A stretch of 64,000 nucleotides of DNA from Coccinella septempunctata (lineage: Eukaryota > Arthropoda > Insecta > Coleoptera > Coccinellidae), in contig NC_058195.1 in assembly GCF_907165205.1 (NCBI RefSeq), positions 15,066,001 through 15,130,000 on the forward strand, in the 5' to 3' direction. Made by a program: the position numbers and the translations under genes. The notes under the pieces were generated by a model. That model searched no databases. It worked only from the letters and a program-made list of their open reading frames with translations, and was not told the DNA's origin. Below, one piece after another: positions 11,005 to 21,567 of this stretch (the first letter of the stretch is position 1; every line of letters begins with the position of its first letter).

Positions 11005-12862
11005 TGATTGTTCTCCAGATGCGTCTGTATATCTTTGTTTTCGATTTCGCAGATATTTCATCATGTATGTAGGAAGCTATTTTTATTATCCTTGATTTAC
11101 TTTTAAAGTTGTTGTTGTTTTTCTATTGTTGTTCCTATTGTTGGAATAATGAGATACTTATAGAAAATAGGTAGGCCAGAAAGTTGTCAATTTAGACGGA
11201 AATTGAAAAAGACGTTAGTATTCAATTCTTCGAAAATTTGTTAAAAAAAGGGTTGAAAAATAACATCAGTCGAGACGCGACAGTTATTTAGAAGAAGTTA
11301 CGACGAATTCAATATTGAAGACGTAAGGTTGTATCAAAATTGTGTGTTGCTGATTAAAGAGTGAAACCAGTAAGAAGAATATAATTAACCCTACTATACC
11401 TAAGACAACTATAAAAAACCTACATGTATGACAATTAAAATGTGAGTTTTTTATAAAGAAGCCAAACATATAATTGGTATCAATCAATAAACATGATGTT
11501 ACTTATTAGGAATATTCTAATATCATGTTGCTACTTGATAGTTTCAAGATAGTGCATTATTGATCCTTTCCAATGACTGGAGCCTTAATCGGCTAAACTG
11601 AAGATAATCTTCTTGAATTAGGCCTTCCATTAGCGACTACTCTTTAGATATGCTCTGCCGATATTCTCCGAAGACAGATGTTCAACGTCGGTAATCGTAT
11701 TCCGATATGCAAATGCAATGGCTTTCACTTTCCTTAATAGTAATTGGAAAACACTGTTACAAATCCCGAATTAGGAATGATATCTCAGTTGCGTGCAAAT
11801 TACCATAGATTAAATACGTTTTCTGTTCGAATTGAATCTGCCACTCGAAATAATCTGATGACATTTCGAAACGACCTATACGAAAATCATTTTTTATTGA
11901 GAAATGGGGGATAATAGAGATAATGGGTTTTGTTGTGTTCTACCAATATCGGTAGCCAATATTCATTTATTCAATCAGGAGATTCCCATAATAATATTGC
12001 GAAATTGTTTTTGAAACCATTGTCTGATACTCGTATGTGATGTAAAGCGAATTCCTTGAATGTTTGAAGAATAAAAGGTGATGACATTTGGTCGAGTATG
12101 CTAATAAATTCTTCCTCAAAGGTGATCCATTCTTCTGTTGCTTTCACGTACCCCTCTTTCTTTCGATTGACCTCACTAGTTAATCGTTTATCGGCATCAA
12201 AATCTTGGATGGCAGACTGAAGAATAATTTTTATTAGTGTTCTGCACTTCTAGACAGACATAACTGCTAAAAGTCACAAAATGTTGAATTGTTTGTGGGT
12301 TCCCTTCCGCAATATCTGAAGAAAAAGCAAGAGAAAAAATTTAAAGAATAAAAAATTTAAACCAAACTTTCATCCGTTAAAACCAAAGAAAAAACAAAAT
12401 TTAAAATGATTAAGACATTGTACACAGGTAGGTAGTGTTGTCTTTTGTTATAAACGGTTTAGAACACCTCAATAAATAAGCTCAGTGCTTATTTTTTCTC
12501 CCTATTCATTTAATTCTTTTCAGTTTACGAAGTGTGAATATGTATGGGCAGAATAATTTTCCCATGGTTATATTCCGTCTTAAAAATATTTTTGTGAATA
12601 TTGAGCGTCCATGGTCACATCCAGTGCCAGTTCCATAAATGCTTACAATGACAAATTGTTGTTGAAAAAAATTGCCTATGCGTTAAAAGTTATACATAAT
12701 TCGTCAGAAGCAATTCAATAATAAAATATTAAATAATTCGAAATAACTCTCCAGTGCCTCAAAAGATGATGAAATGAAAATTTTTGAAAAATCTCTCCAA
12801 CAAACTTCCAAGCTTCACCTCCTTTTATTTCACAGAGCCAAATATGTTGTCTTCGATCGAGT
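11005..12862. other. no recognised feature
   Basis: About 1.9 kb of AT-rich sequence with no coding motif, no inverted-repeat element and no partner elsewhere in the window that I could see. It may be older unique DNA. Confidence 0.4.
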
Positions 12863-13407
12863 ATACAGGGTGATTCATAACTATTGGGACATAGGCTAAG
12901 GGCAGATTGTTTGGACCAAAATATGGCGATAGGACCAAATATACCTCTATAAAATATTTCTGTGGAAAAATATAGAGGGCGTTAAAGTTGAATTTTTTAT
13001 AAGGGGACAGAATATTTTCTTCGAAGTTCGAAAGTTCTTTAAAAAAAAGAATTAGAAAAGGCATAGAAGTCGAAGGAGGCCACGTAGAACATTTAATTTA
13101 AGTTTATTCTTTTTATGTTACATTGTTTTTAATTATGCTTTATCGTCGAAAAAAATAAATTAAATAAATAAATCCTTACTTCAAATCCCCTTCCGACGCT
13201 CTGAACTGTTCAATTGTGTTTTTCTTAAAAACGGATGAAAGAATAAAGTGAAATTATTAGCAAAAAACAAACAAAAATTCAACTTTAATCTATCTATCTT
13301 TTTCCACAGCAATATTTTATTGAGGTATATTTGGTCCTATCGCCATATTTTGGTCCAAACAATCTGCCCTTAGCCTATGTCCCAATAGTTATGAATCACC
13401 CTGTATA
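12863..13407 (+). mobile_element. MITE-1, copy A (TACAGGGTGATTC ends)
   Basis: The left end TACAGGGTGATTCATAACTA is mirrored at the right by TAGTTATGAATCACCCTGTA, and the inverted arms extend about 140-160 bp each (CCAAAATATGGCGATAGGACC is matched on both sides). The central part is not palindromic and carries the end of a transposase frame (see 13030-13101). A second copy lies at 21568-22028 in the opposite orientation. Confidence 0.8.
13030..13101 (+). pseudogene. transposase C-terminal tail inside MITE-1
   Basis: The frame ESSLKKRIRKGIEVEGGHVEHL ends in a TAA stop at 13099-13101. The pattern KR...C/G.E..GGHVEHL is the usual last stretch of the DDE transposases of the Tc/mariner (IS630) group common in insects. 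The same tail, KSFIKRIRKGIEVGGGHVEH, is present in inverted copy B (21876-21953 minus). This suggests MITE-1 arose by internal deletion of an autonomous transposon and kept the last codons of its gene. The identification rests on about 24 residues. Confidence 0.55.
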
Positions 13408-15046
13408 TGATGAATTGGAATAATACGAAGACTCTGTATTGACAAAGTCAGAGTAAAATTTAAACAGTTCATCGATAGGATTACACAGAATTTGGCTAAA
13501 TTTGTAACAAAAATATTTACCAGTTTCGAATTTATAGGTAAAATGATTTTTTTTTCTGTGAGAAAATAGTGTTCATCTTTTATAGCTGGAGCAATTTTTC
13601 AGCAATAACAAACCACAGTTTTATTTTATTCCTTGTGGCAAGTTCATTCTCTTTGTTTTTCATGATCATTGGACGTATCGAATTCTGATTGTTCTGTAAT
13701 TAACGAATTCATCGATTCCATTGAGTGTGGTAAAAACATTTCAACAAACTGTTTCTCTTAGAAGCGTACTAAGAGCTTAACCTAACATGTAATTTAATCA
13801 AGCTTCTTTCTCAGGTGAAAAAGAGATTGTTCAATTTATCAGTGCTAGTTACAGACTGTATAAGCTGACATGTTGCGAATGCATAAAATAGTTGGGCGAA
13901 AAAATTAGCACAAGCAGGAATTTGTGTTGTATAATTTAGCTAATGGATGGCGAAGTAATGCATGCTCAGACAAAACGTCGTAACTCACTCAGCACAGAAA
14001 TAAGTTTTGGCCGTAACTTGCAGTGGGTTGTAATAATAGATTTCAATTATTTGTTACTGCATTATGCTCATTGTTCACGAATGACAATGACTAACGGAGA
14101 TTTCCAACTGATCTTATTCAAACTGGACCGAATCTCAACCATTTTTTATTTGATGAAAATTTCTTCATCTCTGGAATTCTAATAAACCTTTCTATTTAAT
14201 TAATCAAGAAATTGAAAGTTCGGATCTAGAAGGCAGTCGTGAAACACATGAAAAAAATTGGCTACTTTGCGGACATCAAACTAATAGCGACTATAATTTG
14301 GACCAATTTTATTGGTCAGTTTTGGATTTATTTTAAATTTTTTCACAGTGGTGTCTTAGGTTTTTTCCTGTCTGGTTGTGGAGTGTATCGAGATGAACCA
14401 TTCCTCAAAACAAAGTAGCAATAGCAATATAATACTCCTAGTCAGTTTGAAACGAAGCTATATGGCCAATGGCACATCGAGAAATTGTTTTTCAAAGGGA
14501 AAAAGTCAGATATTGAATTTCAATAATCAAAAACGTATTTAAAACGAGTATCACAAACTTTTAATTTATCTCTTAGTCTAAGTATGACTTACAGATTCGG
14601 TCAAACTCTTCTAGAGGTAGTGAATCAAAGAGTGGAACAAAGATGTATGAACAAAACCAGGCGCGAAATGAAGAGAACACATATTTCTCCTTCTCTCAGA
14701 TGAATCCTGCCATTTCTCCTCAACGAATAACAGTGAGGCTTAGAAAGTTCAAGCGCTGGAAATTGTTCTGGAATGATTTGTTTGTTACTGATGCTATTTG
14801 CCTTTTACATTCCTCTCTCTTCCTCTCATGGAATAGGTGTTTACTCTTTACCAGACCGGTATATGAAATTTTTGGTTTTGTTTTTATTTTTATTCGTATT
14901 TATACCACCAATGAGCAATGAATAGAATTGTTCCATATATAAATATAATATAATTGTGGTTTCATTTTTGTTTGAAGAAATTCGAAAGAATTTTTATCGA
15001 AATTACCTGAGGAAATTTTTAAGCGAAATTCTAAAAAAATATCCAT
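13408..15046. other. no recognised feature
   Basis: Open frames at 13943-14182 and 14643-14921 have no recognisable motif. No repeats noticed. Confidence 0.4.
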
Positions 15047-15150
15047 GTTGTCTCTGGTTCAATAAATACCTACTAGATGTCAAAGTCAAAGTGACAAAAT
15101 CGATTAAACTTCAAATTTTGACATTTAGTTTCTATTCAACCAGAGATAAC
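15047..15150. repeat. 104-bp hairpin MITE
   Basis: GTTGTCTCTGGTTCAATA at the left is the near inverse of TATTCAACCAGAGATAAC at the right. Arms of roughly 35 nt extend to ATGTCAAA / TTTGACAT. No coding content. Confidence 0.6.
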
Positions 15151-16559
15151 GTAGATGAATTTTCCTTATTTTTTCAGGGTAGTTGAATTACAATTACATA
15201 AATTCGAATTTAAATTTGATTGAGCATTCAGATATTATGAGTAAATATGTGCAAGTATATTATGCAAGGATTATTTAGGCCTTTTTGGGGAGTATCGAAA
15301 GTTAAAATGGAAAAATTGTCGAAAATTGTCTGTATGCGTTTAAATTACAAAAATTGGATCAATAAAGAGCATTCATTAATTTTTTTTTCGAGAAACGGTT
15401 CTTTTGCAATAACTATCCAAACCAATATCCTATATCATATTTAAATAGCCAGTGAAAATACACGTTGATGGTTCAATTTTTAGTTTTCAGTTTTTTTCCC
15501 TCTCATGAGTCATAAAATCTATTGATCCTCTTACTTGAAACATACTGTACGTATTTACCACTATCTACAAATAATATAAAGGAACAGAAGTTCACATAGA
15601 AACAGCCTAGGGGAAGGCTGGCCCCCCAGATCCCCCCCCTCCTAGCTTCACATCATATTATGATTGTTTCAGTCACAGTAAGTTTTCTTGGTTTTCTAAT
15701 AATGCAGATCATACACAATCTAAATTACGATTTATTTTATCGATGTTTTTTCATTTTCGTTATCTTGAAGGTTTTATGTATGGTCCGTTCACTTTTATAG
15801 AGACAGTCGGTCGGCTACGGAAATTTGATATATATCTTTATATAGTGCGAAATGTGAGGCAATGACGCTTTTTTCAAAATATTTCGGGTTTAAATCAGCA
15901 CTATGTGGTCCCTCCTACGTAAAAGGCTCAGTAATTACGTATTTTATGATAACGTGATGTCCGTCCTGCTTTATATTTCAAATTATTTTTCGTATAATAG
16001 CGAGGTGTATATCAATACAGAAAAGTTTTCAAGTTAAAATTTCAAATAAGTCCTTACTGATCTTTTCATAAGTGGAAACCTCAACTGCTATCATTTTTTT
16101 CGGTCTCCCAATATTCTTTACTCATTTTCTTGCTGTTTGTAAAAATATGTGGATAAAATATAGGTCGGTCAGATTCAGATGAAACAAAATATTAATTTCT
16201 TTATATCGAATATGTTCAATGCCGTTTGATAAGTCGTCGATTTCAAAATATCAGGACTTCTATTAAAAATATTAGAATGAACGGATTTCGATTCAGAATA
16301 GCACTTCCTGATACTTTTTTCTTGCTTTTTCGTAAACTCTTTCGGCATTTTTACAAATTGGCCAAATAAGAGTCGATAAATAATTGTGGCATAAAAGACA
16401 TGTCGAGTGTACCAACCTTAATTCGTTCTTGTTACAAAAACTTAAGAGAATCATTCCACTACCTTTGTAAAAGTGAATGGGGCATAGGTGATTTTTGACA
16501 AGTTCTACCTCCTGTTCAGAAAACATACCACCCTTCAAAATCTCTAATAAAATAATCGA
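15151..16559. other. no recognised gene
   Basis: It contains a C-rich run near 15619-15642. A minus-strand frame of 81 codons (16293-16538) has several C and H residues (CLLCHNY) and ends VYEKARKKYQEVLF; I do not recognise it. It could be an exon or a transposon remnant, but nothing decides this. Confidence 0.35.
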
Positions 16560-17060
16560 GGAAATTGACGAAATATGAAGCGATATTTCCGCCGGTATTC
16601 CAACCGGACCGTTGAGTCATGCCCAGATGACCCGCACCCAACGCCAACTCCAAGTCGAGTGCATGCCAAGGCTAGAGACGGCGCCGGAGCGACGCCGACG
16701 CTGCGGTTTGCAAGCGCCAGACTCGCGAACACCTGGCAAAACGCTCGACCACTCTTGTCACACGCTTTTTTTCTTGTCCCCGCGACCAGAACATCGGGTT
16801 CCAAGAAACACCCACTCTCTAGCTGTATTCGGGTTCGGCTTTTGGACGGTCCGAGGATGGTTCTAGAACTGCGCAGAGGATTTTATACTAGGGCGCAACA
16901 GTTTTGCGCAGTCCTAGAACAATTCTCGGACCGTCCAAAAGCCGAACCCGAATACAGCTTCTATCTATGGTCTCATGCTCGGTAACTGCATCGCTATGCA
17001 CTTTGCAGAGGCGGCTACAGTCGCTTTTTATGACGGCGACGACGGTCACGTGAGAAGGAT
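16560..17060. other. GC- and CpG-rich island
   Basis: Base composition changes sharply from the AT-rich surroundings. CpG dinucleotides are dense, for example in GACGGCGCCGGAGCGACGCC near 16677 and GACGGCGACGACGGTCACG near 17033. In insects such patches often mark promoters or 5' exons, but no splice or start context convinced me, and frames open on both strands here because stops are rare in GC-rich DNA. The hairpin at 16821-16959 lies in its middle. It could be a host regulatory region or a GC-rich mobile element. Confidence 0.5.
16821..16959. repeat. 139-bp GC-rich hairpin with perfect 35-bp arms
   Basis: Positions 16821-16855 (starting AGCTGTATTCGGGTTCGGCT) are the exact reverse complement of 16925-16959. 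After a 5-nt poorly paired gap the pairing resumes: TTCTAGAACTGCGCA faces TGCGCAGTCCTAGAA with one mismatch. The loop is about 28 nt. Perfect long arms imply a recent insertion or active correction between the arms. It may be a MITE or a hairpin-RNA source. Confidence 0.75.
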
Positions 17061-17851
17061 GACGGAAGTTCGCACTTGAATTACTGACGACCAGGATACA
17101 ATATGATACTGTGGATGTTGAGAAATGTAACAGTCGTAAGCATATTGTTGAAGTTCAAAGTCGACAAACGGCAAGATTCTCTAGTCGCTCCGAAGTATTA
17201 TATTTTCCTAGAAATTTTTCATGATGAAAGTATGGGTGAATATCTAAGAAGGCTATCCAGATAAGGGTTTAAGTATTAGGTATAGCTTAGGACCCCCAGA
17301 AAATAATTTGACCATATTTGACAGTTTGACACTGGGCTTATGAAGGCCCCCATGCCCCATAGCTCAAAAAAATTAGTGCCTTATTCAGCGGCGGTTCCAG
17401 GAGATATTTTAGGGGGGACTATACGACGATGGTCAACATTTGCTCTTCTTCAGTGGAGCGTTCTCCATTTAGTTGTCCTGATGATGGCAAACTTCCTAGT
17501 TCAATTCATAACACTTGTTGATATCAGATATCCATATCGACGAGTGGTATGCATCTGAATTAAATTCATTCTTATTATGAGATTTTAGAATATTAAGGGA
17601 TAGAATTTCTAACCAGGATTTTTAAACTTACAGTTTACAGTGATTGATTGAAGTAATCATATTAACGAATGATTGTGAATAGTTGCCTGAGAATTACATG
17701 GCACGCTTTTTCAGTTCAAACAACATGAAATATAAAACGGGTATGATGAAAAATATGTTTTCATTTCTTCGTATCGGAGATATTTTCATCATTTATCATT
17801 CCTTTGAAATGGGTAATCTTTCATTCTGAATATTTCGAGATTATTTTTTCA
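17061..17851. other. no recognised feature
   Basis: Mixed-composition sequence after the GC-rich island. The phrase GGCGGTTCCAGGAGATATTTTAGGGG at about 17391 resembles the G-rich ends of some transposons, but no partner end was found. Confidence 0.35.
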
Positions 17852-18180
17852 TACAGGGTAAGTCTTTGACTCTTACAGATATAAGTACAGCAGATTCTTG
17901 AGGTCAAAAGAAACACTTTTTTCCGAATCGGCTGAAGGATACAGGATGTATCTTTGTTATTTATTGTTAGTTTTTTCTTACAAACGGATTCATCGAACGA
18001 AATGGATTTCGGAATGTAGTTTTTCATTTATTTGATTAATCTTCTTCGACCACAAGATATCACTCACGTAATGCACTTTTCTCATTATGACCATTACGTA
18101 CCATAAAAATACCAAAACTTCAAAAAACTCAACTCTTGAAATTAAGTTGGAAGCTATCTAATCTAATGAATATCTGAACG
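17852..18180 (+). mobile_element. MITE-2, left half of a split copy
   Basis: It begins TACAGGGTAAGTCTTTGACTC and follows the MITE-2 order seen at 47686, 58603 and 62221: GAGGTCAAAAGAAACACTT, then the CACAAGATATCACTCACGT and CTCATTATGACCATTACG blocks. It breaks at ATGAATATCTGAAC (18166-18179). The matching right half resumes at 21297 with ATGAATAAATCTGAAC. The 3.1 kb between them is LINE sequence. Confidence 0.8.
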
Positions 18181-19190
18181 CCTTAGCTGTCTCGATAATT
18201 GCTGACATGAGTATGCCTGTAGGAGGTGTTGGAATAAGATTCAGATTTGATGGAGGCCTGTTGAGCCTGAAGCGCCTCAGAGCAAAAACCCGTACAAAGT
18301 TTATCACAGAACTTCAATATGCAGACGACTGCGCACTCATCGCTAGCAGCCCAGAGGATCTACAGATAATGTTGGACACCTATAAACATATGTACAAAGC
18401 TTTAGGCCTTTAGACTCAATATTGACAAAACCAAAATCCTGGTAAGTCCGCCAGAAAGCTTTCAAACAGATATCAGCCTGAAGGATGAAACTCTAGAACA
18501 GGTCGATCAGTTCAAATAATTGGGAAGCTTAATAAATACTAGGACTAATCTAGACACGGCATCACGGGCATTCTGGAAGCTGAAGGACAGATTGTTTCAA
18601 AATCACGACCTCAATCTGAAGACCAAGACAGCTGTTTACAAAGCAGTGGTCCTCCCAACGCTTCTTTACGGAAGCGAAAGCTGGACGCCCTACAGGCAAC
18701 ACAAAACAGCTTGAACAAACGCAACAACGTCATCTAAGACAAATAATGCACATTAGATAGTTCCACAAAGTTTCAAATGCGAGAAGTCTTGCAGCGCACG
18801 AGTTGTATAACAATTGAGACTCAAGTATCGAGGGCCCAACTCATATGGAGCGGCCACATTCTGAGGATGCAAGACACAAGACTCTCCAAAATAGCTCTGT
18901 ATGGCGAATTCACAGAGCGAGCTCGGAAACCAGGGGGCCAGTAAAAGCGGTTTAAGGATATACTTCATCAATCCCTAAAATCAGTTAGTGCCAATCATAA
19001 CTGGGAACAACTAGCGTAAGACAGACCACAGTGGAAGTCTTTGGTCCACAGTTATAATGGAGATTCGAGAAAAATACAGCGGCGGCCAGATATGGTTGGT
19101 GGCTATCCATGCCCGGAGTGTGGAAGGATCTATAGGTCACGGTTGGATCTCTTCAGTCACAGGAGGACACACAGTCGCAAAAAACCCTAA
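18181..19190 (+). pseudogene. LINE reverse transcriptase, C-terminal half, broken
   Basis: The frame at 18207-18413 carries GGVGIRFRFDGGL and ELQYADDCALIAS, where YADD is the reverse transcriptase catalytic box. It stops just after; a frameshift leads into LNIDKTKILVSPPE, and the usual QFKYLGS is QFK-stop-LGS (TAA at about 18517). The thumb region continues to LYGSESWT at about 18670. A later frame ends CPECGRIYRSRLDLFSHRRTH (about 19110-19170), a C-x2-C-x12-H-x3-H zinc finger seen at the end of some LINE proteins, with a TAA at 19188. At least two frameshifts and one stop make it inactive. The clade is not certain. Confidence 0.75.
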
Positions 19191-19258
19191 GAAATTATAA
19201 GTTTGATAGTTTTGTTTTTGAGTCTTTTTGTAGATTTATTCTCGGTAACGGGATACAG

Positions 19259-19270
19259 CAATGAAATAAT
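19259..19270. other. target-site duplication of reverse LINE, left copy
   Basis: CAATGAAATAAT here recurs exactly at 21280-21291. The two copies bracket the minus-strand LINE and mark its insertion into the tail of the forward LINE. Confidence 0.8.
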
Positions 19271-21279
19271 AATAATAATAATAATAATAATGTTTATTTG
19301 CAACAACAATACAAAATGTACAAAACATAGGTACATACAATATACGATGTAATAATTACGTCCAAATAAACGGAAAATATTATTAGCCCATTAGAACATC
19401 ACTGTTGTGCATGGGCAATACACTTTTTATATGTTTAGAATCTTAGACGCCTATTTCTAGCGTTCGTGGTGCTTGCACCTATCTCATGTTACAACAAACA
19501 TATAATTATACAACAAAATATAGTTTTATCCTCTTTTTAAATCATTGCGGCTTTCGTGTGGGGGTGACAGAAGCAAAAGGCATATTAAGAGTTTCAGTTA
19601 TTCTCAATCAGCTGTTTTGTCTCGAACCTTCCCAGAAGAATGATATATTTTTTAAATAAAGATTTTATCATGTTTTCCGAGTTTATTCTATTTAAATACA
19701 TTTTATAAATATCTGGTAAAGAATTGTAAACTTTCAACGCAACATTTGAAAAACAACGATGACTGACATTCCTATACAGTACTGTGACCATGACGCTATC
19801 TTTTTCTTTGTATCTTGTATTGTAGTTGTGACTTACTTTTTCTAAAAGATTCCTATTTTTGTAAGTATACATTATGATCTGATGCATATATAATTGTCTT
19901 AGGTCCATTAAACCCGTTTCTGAAAATAACTCACTCGAAGAGTGTGTGGACCTTTTACCGTACATCATTTTGATAATTCGCTTTTGCATTACATCAAGCG
20001 GTCTTAGATGGGAATATACAGCACCACCCCAACCCAATATAGCATATCTTAGTCGTGATTCAATTAAAGAATAATATAAGATTTTCAAGTATGGTAAATC
20101 CAAGATAGTTCTCAGGTATTTAAAACGATACAAGAGTGGTCTCAATGTCCTTGTGGTATTATTAATGTGGGCATCCCATCTTAAATGAGAATCAATAGTG
20201 ATGCCCAGGTACCTGTAAGATTGCGTTACGTTTAGTTTGATTTCTCCGTGAGTATTTTTTATTATTAAGTGATTATATTCAGGTTGGCCCTTTATGTTGT
20301 TTGAGAATGGCATAAAGAATGATTTTGTATAATTCACTGTTAACATTTTATGACTGAAATAATCAAATATTTTAGACAGGTCTTTTTCCGCTGTATTTTT
20401 CAGACTCTCCCACGTATCATCTGTAAATAAAATAGCAGTATCGTCCGCAAAACTTAATAAATTACCAGAAGTCTGTGAGGTTAGAATATTATTGAGATAT
20501 ATTGTAAATAGTACTGGACCCAAGACAGTTCCCTGTGGTAACCCAAAACTAACCACTGCTTCATCACTTAGGATCTTGTTTATCTTAACTACTTGTCTGC
20601 GGTTTGATAAATAATCTGCAAAAAGATCATTAGACGCCCCCCGTACCCCCACATCCTCCAAGGCGCACAACATCTGCATATGGTCTACAGTGTCAAAGGC
20701 CTTAGCAAGATCCAGGAACACGCACATGACAGGCTTACTAACTTCTAAGCATTTAGTAACTCCATCAACCAACTTAGCGACAGCATCTCCCGTACACAAA
20801 CCTTCTCTGAAACCATATTGTTTCTCAGACAGCACTTTATTTTCATCGAGAAACTTAACCAATTTTCGCTTCAAAACTTTTTCAAATATTTTAGCCAAAG
20901 TTGTAATTAGTGAGATTGGTCTATAATTATTTATATCTTTTGCATCCCCTTTTTTATAGATGGGAGTGATCATAGCTTTTTTAAAATCCTGCGGAACTTT
21001 ATTCGAAACAAAAATCGTATTAATTAAATGACATAATGGTGATGCTATAATATCAGCGGTTTTCTTAAAAATTTCCGATTTCAAACAGTCGAAACCTGGA
21101 GCTTTCCTGTCTTTGAGAGAGTTTATGACTGTTTTAAGTTCTTTTTCATTTGTAGGAGAAATGAAGAAAGTGTTTTGATTTATTCTGGAAGAAGGTGGAG
21201 GTGTATTGGGTTTTTTAATTTTATCTGCGTATGTCTTTCCTACTTTACTAAAAAAACTGTTGAAAGCGTCAGCTTTCAA
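19271..21279 (-). mobile_element. reverse LINE, 5'-truncated, intact RT frame
   Basis: A 2.0 kb non-LTR retrotransposon in minus orientation. It runs from its 5' truncation at 21279 through a reverse transcriptase ORF and about 300 bp of 3' UTR to an (ATT)n tail at about 19271-19291. Perfect 12-bp duplications (CAATGAAATAAT) flank it. The endonuclease domain expected upstream is missing. The tail merges with the forward LINE's (AAT)n, so the two elements lie tail to tail. The intact frame and exact duplication suggest a recent insertion. Confidence 0.8.
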
Positions 21280-21417
21280 CAATGAAATAATCAATAATGA
21301 ATAAATCTGAACTTTTCGTAAAATAAGAGTATTCTTCATATTTTCGAGTAATTTGATGTTCAAAAATAAAAAAGCATCTGAGAAATTTGAAAAATTGGGT
21401 ACTTTGGCTGTATACAA
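19594..21417 (-). CDS. non-LTR reverse transcriptase, chimeric N-terminus
   Basis: 607 codons without interruption. Residues 1-46 are translated from the right half of MITE-2 and the duplicated target, not from the LINE. LINE protein begins about residue 47 (LKADAFNSFFSKVG). Reverse transcriptase boxes in order: RKAPGFD (104-110), NNYRPISL (163-170), FLDLAKAFDTVDH (234-246, first catalytic D at 236), GLPQGTVLGPVLF (292-304) and FADD (323-326, catalytic). A thumb region (SYRYLGITID about 400-409, LGWGG about 461-465) and a C-terminal domain follow. The style is that of jockey/CR1-like elements. The enzyme would copy LINE RNA at nicked DNA, but without its endonuclease it cannot be autonomous. 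The ATG at 21417 lies in MITE sequence, so it is unlikely to be a native start. Confidence 0.85.
   Translation of the reverse strand: MYTAKVPNFSNFSDAFLFLNIKLLENMKNTLILRKVQIYSLLIISLLKADAFNSFFSKVGKTYADKIKKPNTPPPSSRINQNTFFISPTNEKELKTVINSLKDRKAPGFDCLKSEIFKKTADIIASPLCHLINTIFVSNKVPQDFKKAMITPIYKKGDAKDINNYRPISLITTLAKIFEKVLKRKLVKFLDENKVLSEKQYGFREGLCTGDAVAKLVDGVTKCLEVSKPVMCVFLDLAKAFDTVDHMQMLCALEDVGVRGASNDLFADYLSNRRQVVKINKILSDEAVVSFGLPQGTVLGPVLFTIYLNNILTSQTSGNLLSFADDTAILFTDDTWESLKNTAEKDLSKIFDYFSHKMLTVNYTKSFFMPFSNNIKGQPEYNHLIIKNTHGEIKLNVTQSYRYLGITIDSHLRWDAHINNTTRTLRPLLYRFKYLRTILDLPYLKILYYSLIESRLRYAILGWGGAVYSHLRPLDVMQKRIIKMMYGKRSTHSSSELFSETGLMDLRQLYMHQIIMYTYKNRNLLEKVSHNYNTRYKEKDSVMVTVLYRNVSHRCFSNVALKVYNSLPDIYKMYLNRINSENMIKSLFKKYIILLGRFETKQLIENN
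21280..21291. other. target-site duplication of reverse LINE, right copy
   Basis: Exact repeat of 19259-19270 (CAATGAAATAAT). It is followed at once by the remaining forward-LINE tail bases and the forward LINE's own duplication. Confidence 0.8.
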
Positions 21418-21500
21418 CTCTACTTAAGAGATCCACAGATGTGTAGGGTCACAGATTTGGCTAGTTATTCTGAAGATAATTTTGTTTTTCCAGGGTATTT
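21297..21500 (+). mobile_element. MITE-2, right half of the split copy
   Basis: It resumes the MITE-2 order interrupted at 18180: GTATTCTTCATATTTT, GAGTAATTTGATGTTC, GATCCACAGATGTGTAG and GCTAGTTATTCTGAAG. It ends near TTTTTCCAGGG at about 21497. The usual right terminus (GAGTCAAAGACTCACCCTGTATA) is absent, so this copy is truncated at its right end. Confidence 0.75.
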
Positions 21501-21567
21501 ATCGAAATAGTTAAAGTTTTATAGTCCAAAAAACTCTTTTTTAATTCCGAATTTGTCATACTGCATA

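Larger units (their letters stand above)
18181..19270 (+). mobile_element. forward LINE, 5'-truncated, inserted in MITE-2
   Basis: A non-LTR retrotransposon 3' part: reverse transcriptase from just before the YADD box, a C-terminal zinc finger, a 3' UTR (TTGTAGATTTATTCTCGGTAACGG) and an (AAT)n tail. The last few tail bases are at 21292-21296, because a second LINE interrupts the tail. Near-identical sequences ATGAATATCTGAAC (18166-18179) and ATGAATAAATCTGAAC (21297-21312) flank it and look like its target duplication. A related 3' end occurs at 28272-28436. Confidence 0.75.

Noticed and set aside
16575..16985. 136-codon plus frame and overlapping minus frames
   Set aside because: GC-rich DNA has few stops, frames open on both strands, and the frame reads through a perfect hairpin.
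20690..20926. 78-codon plus-strand frame
   Set aside because: It is antisense to the intact LINE polymerase.
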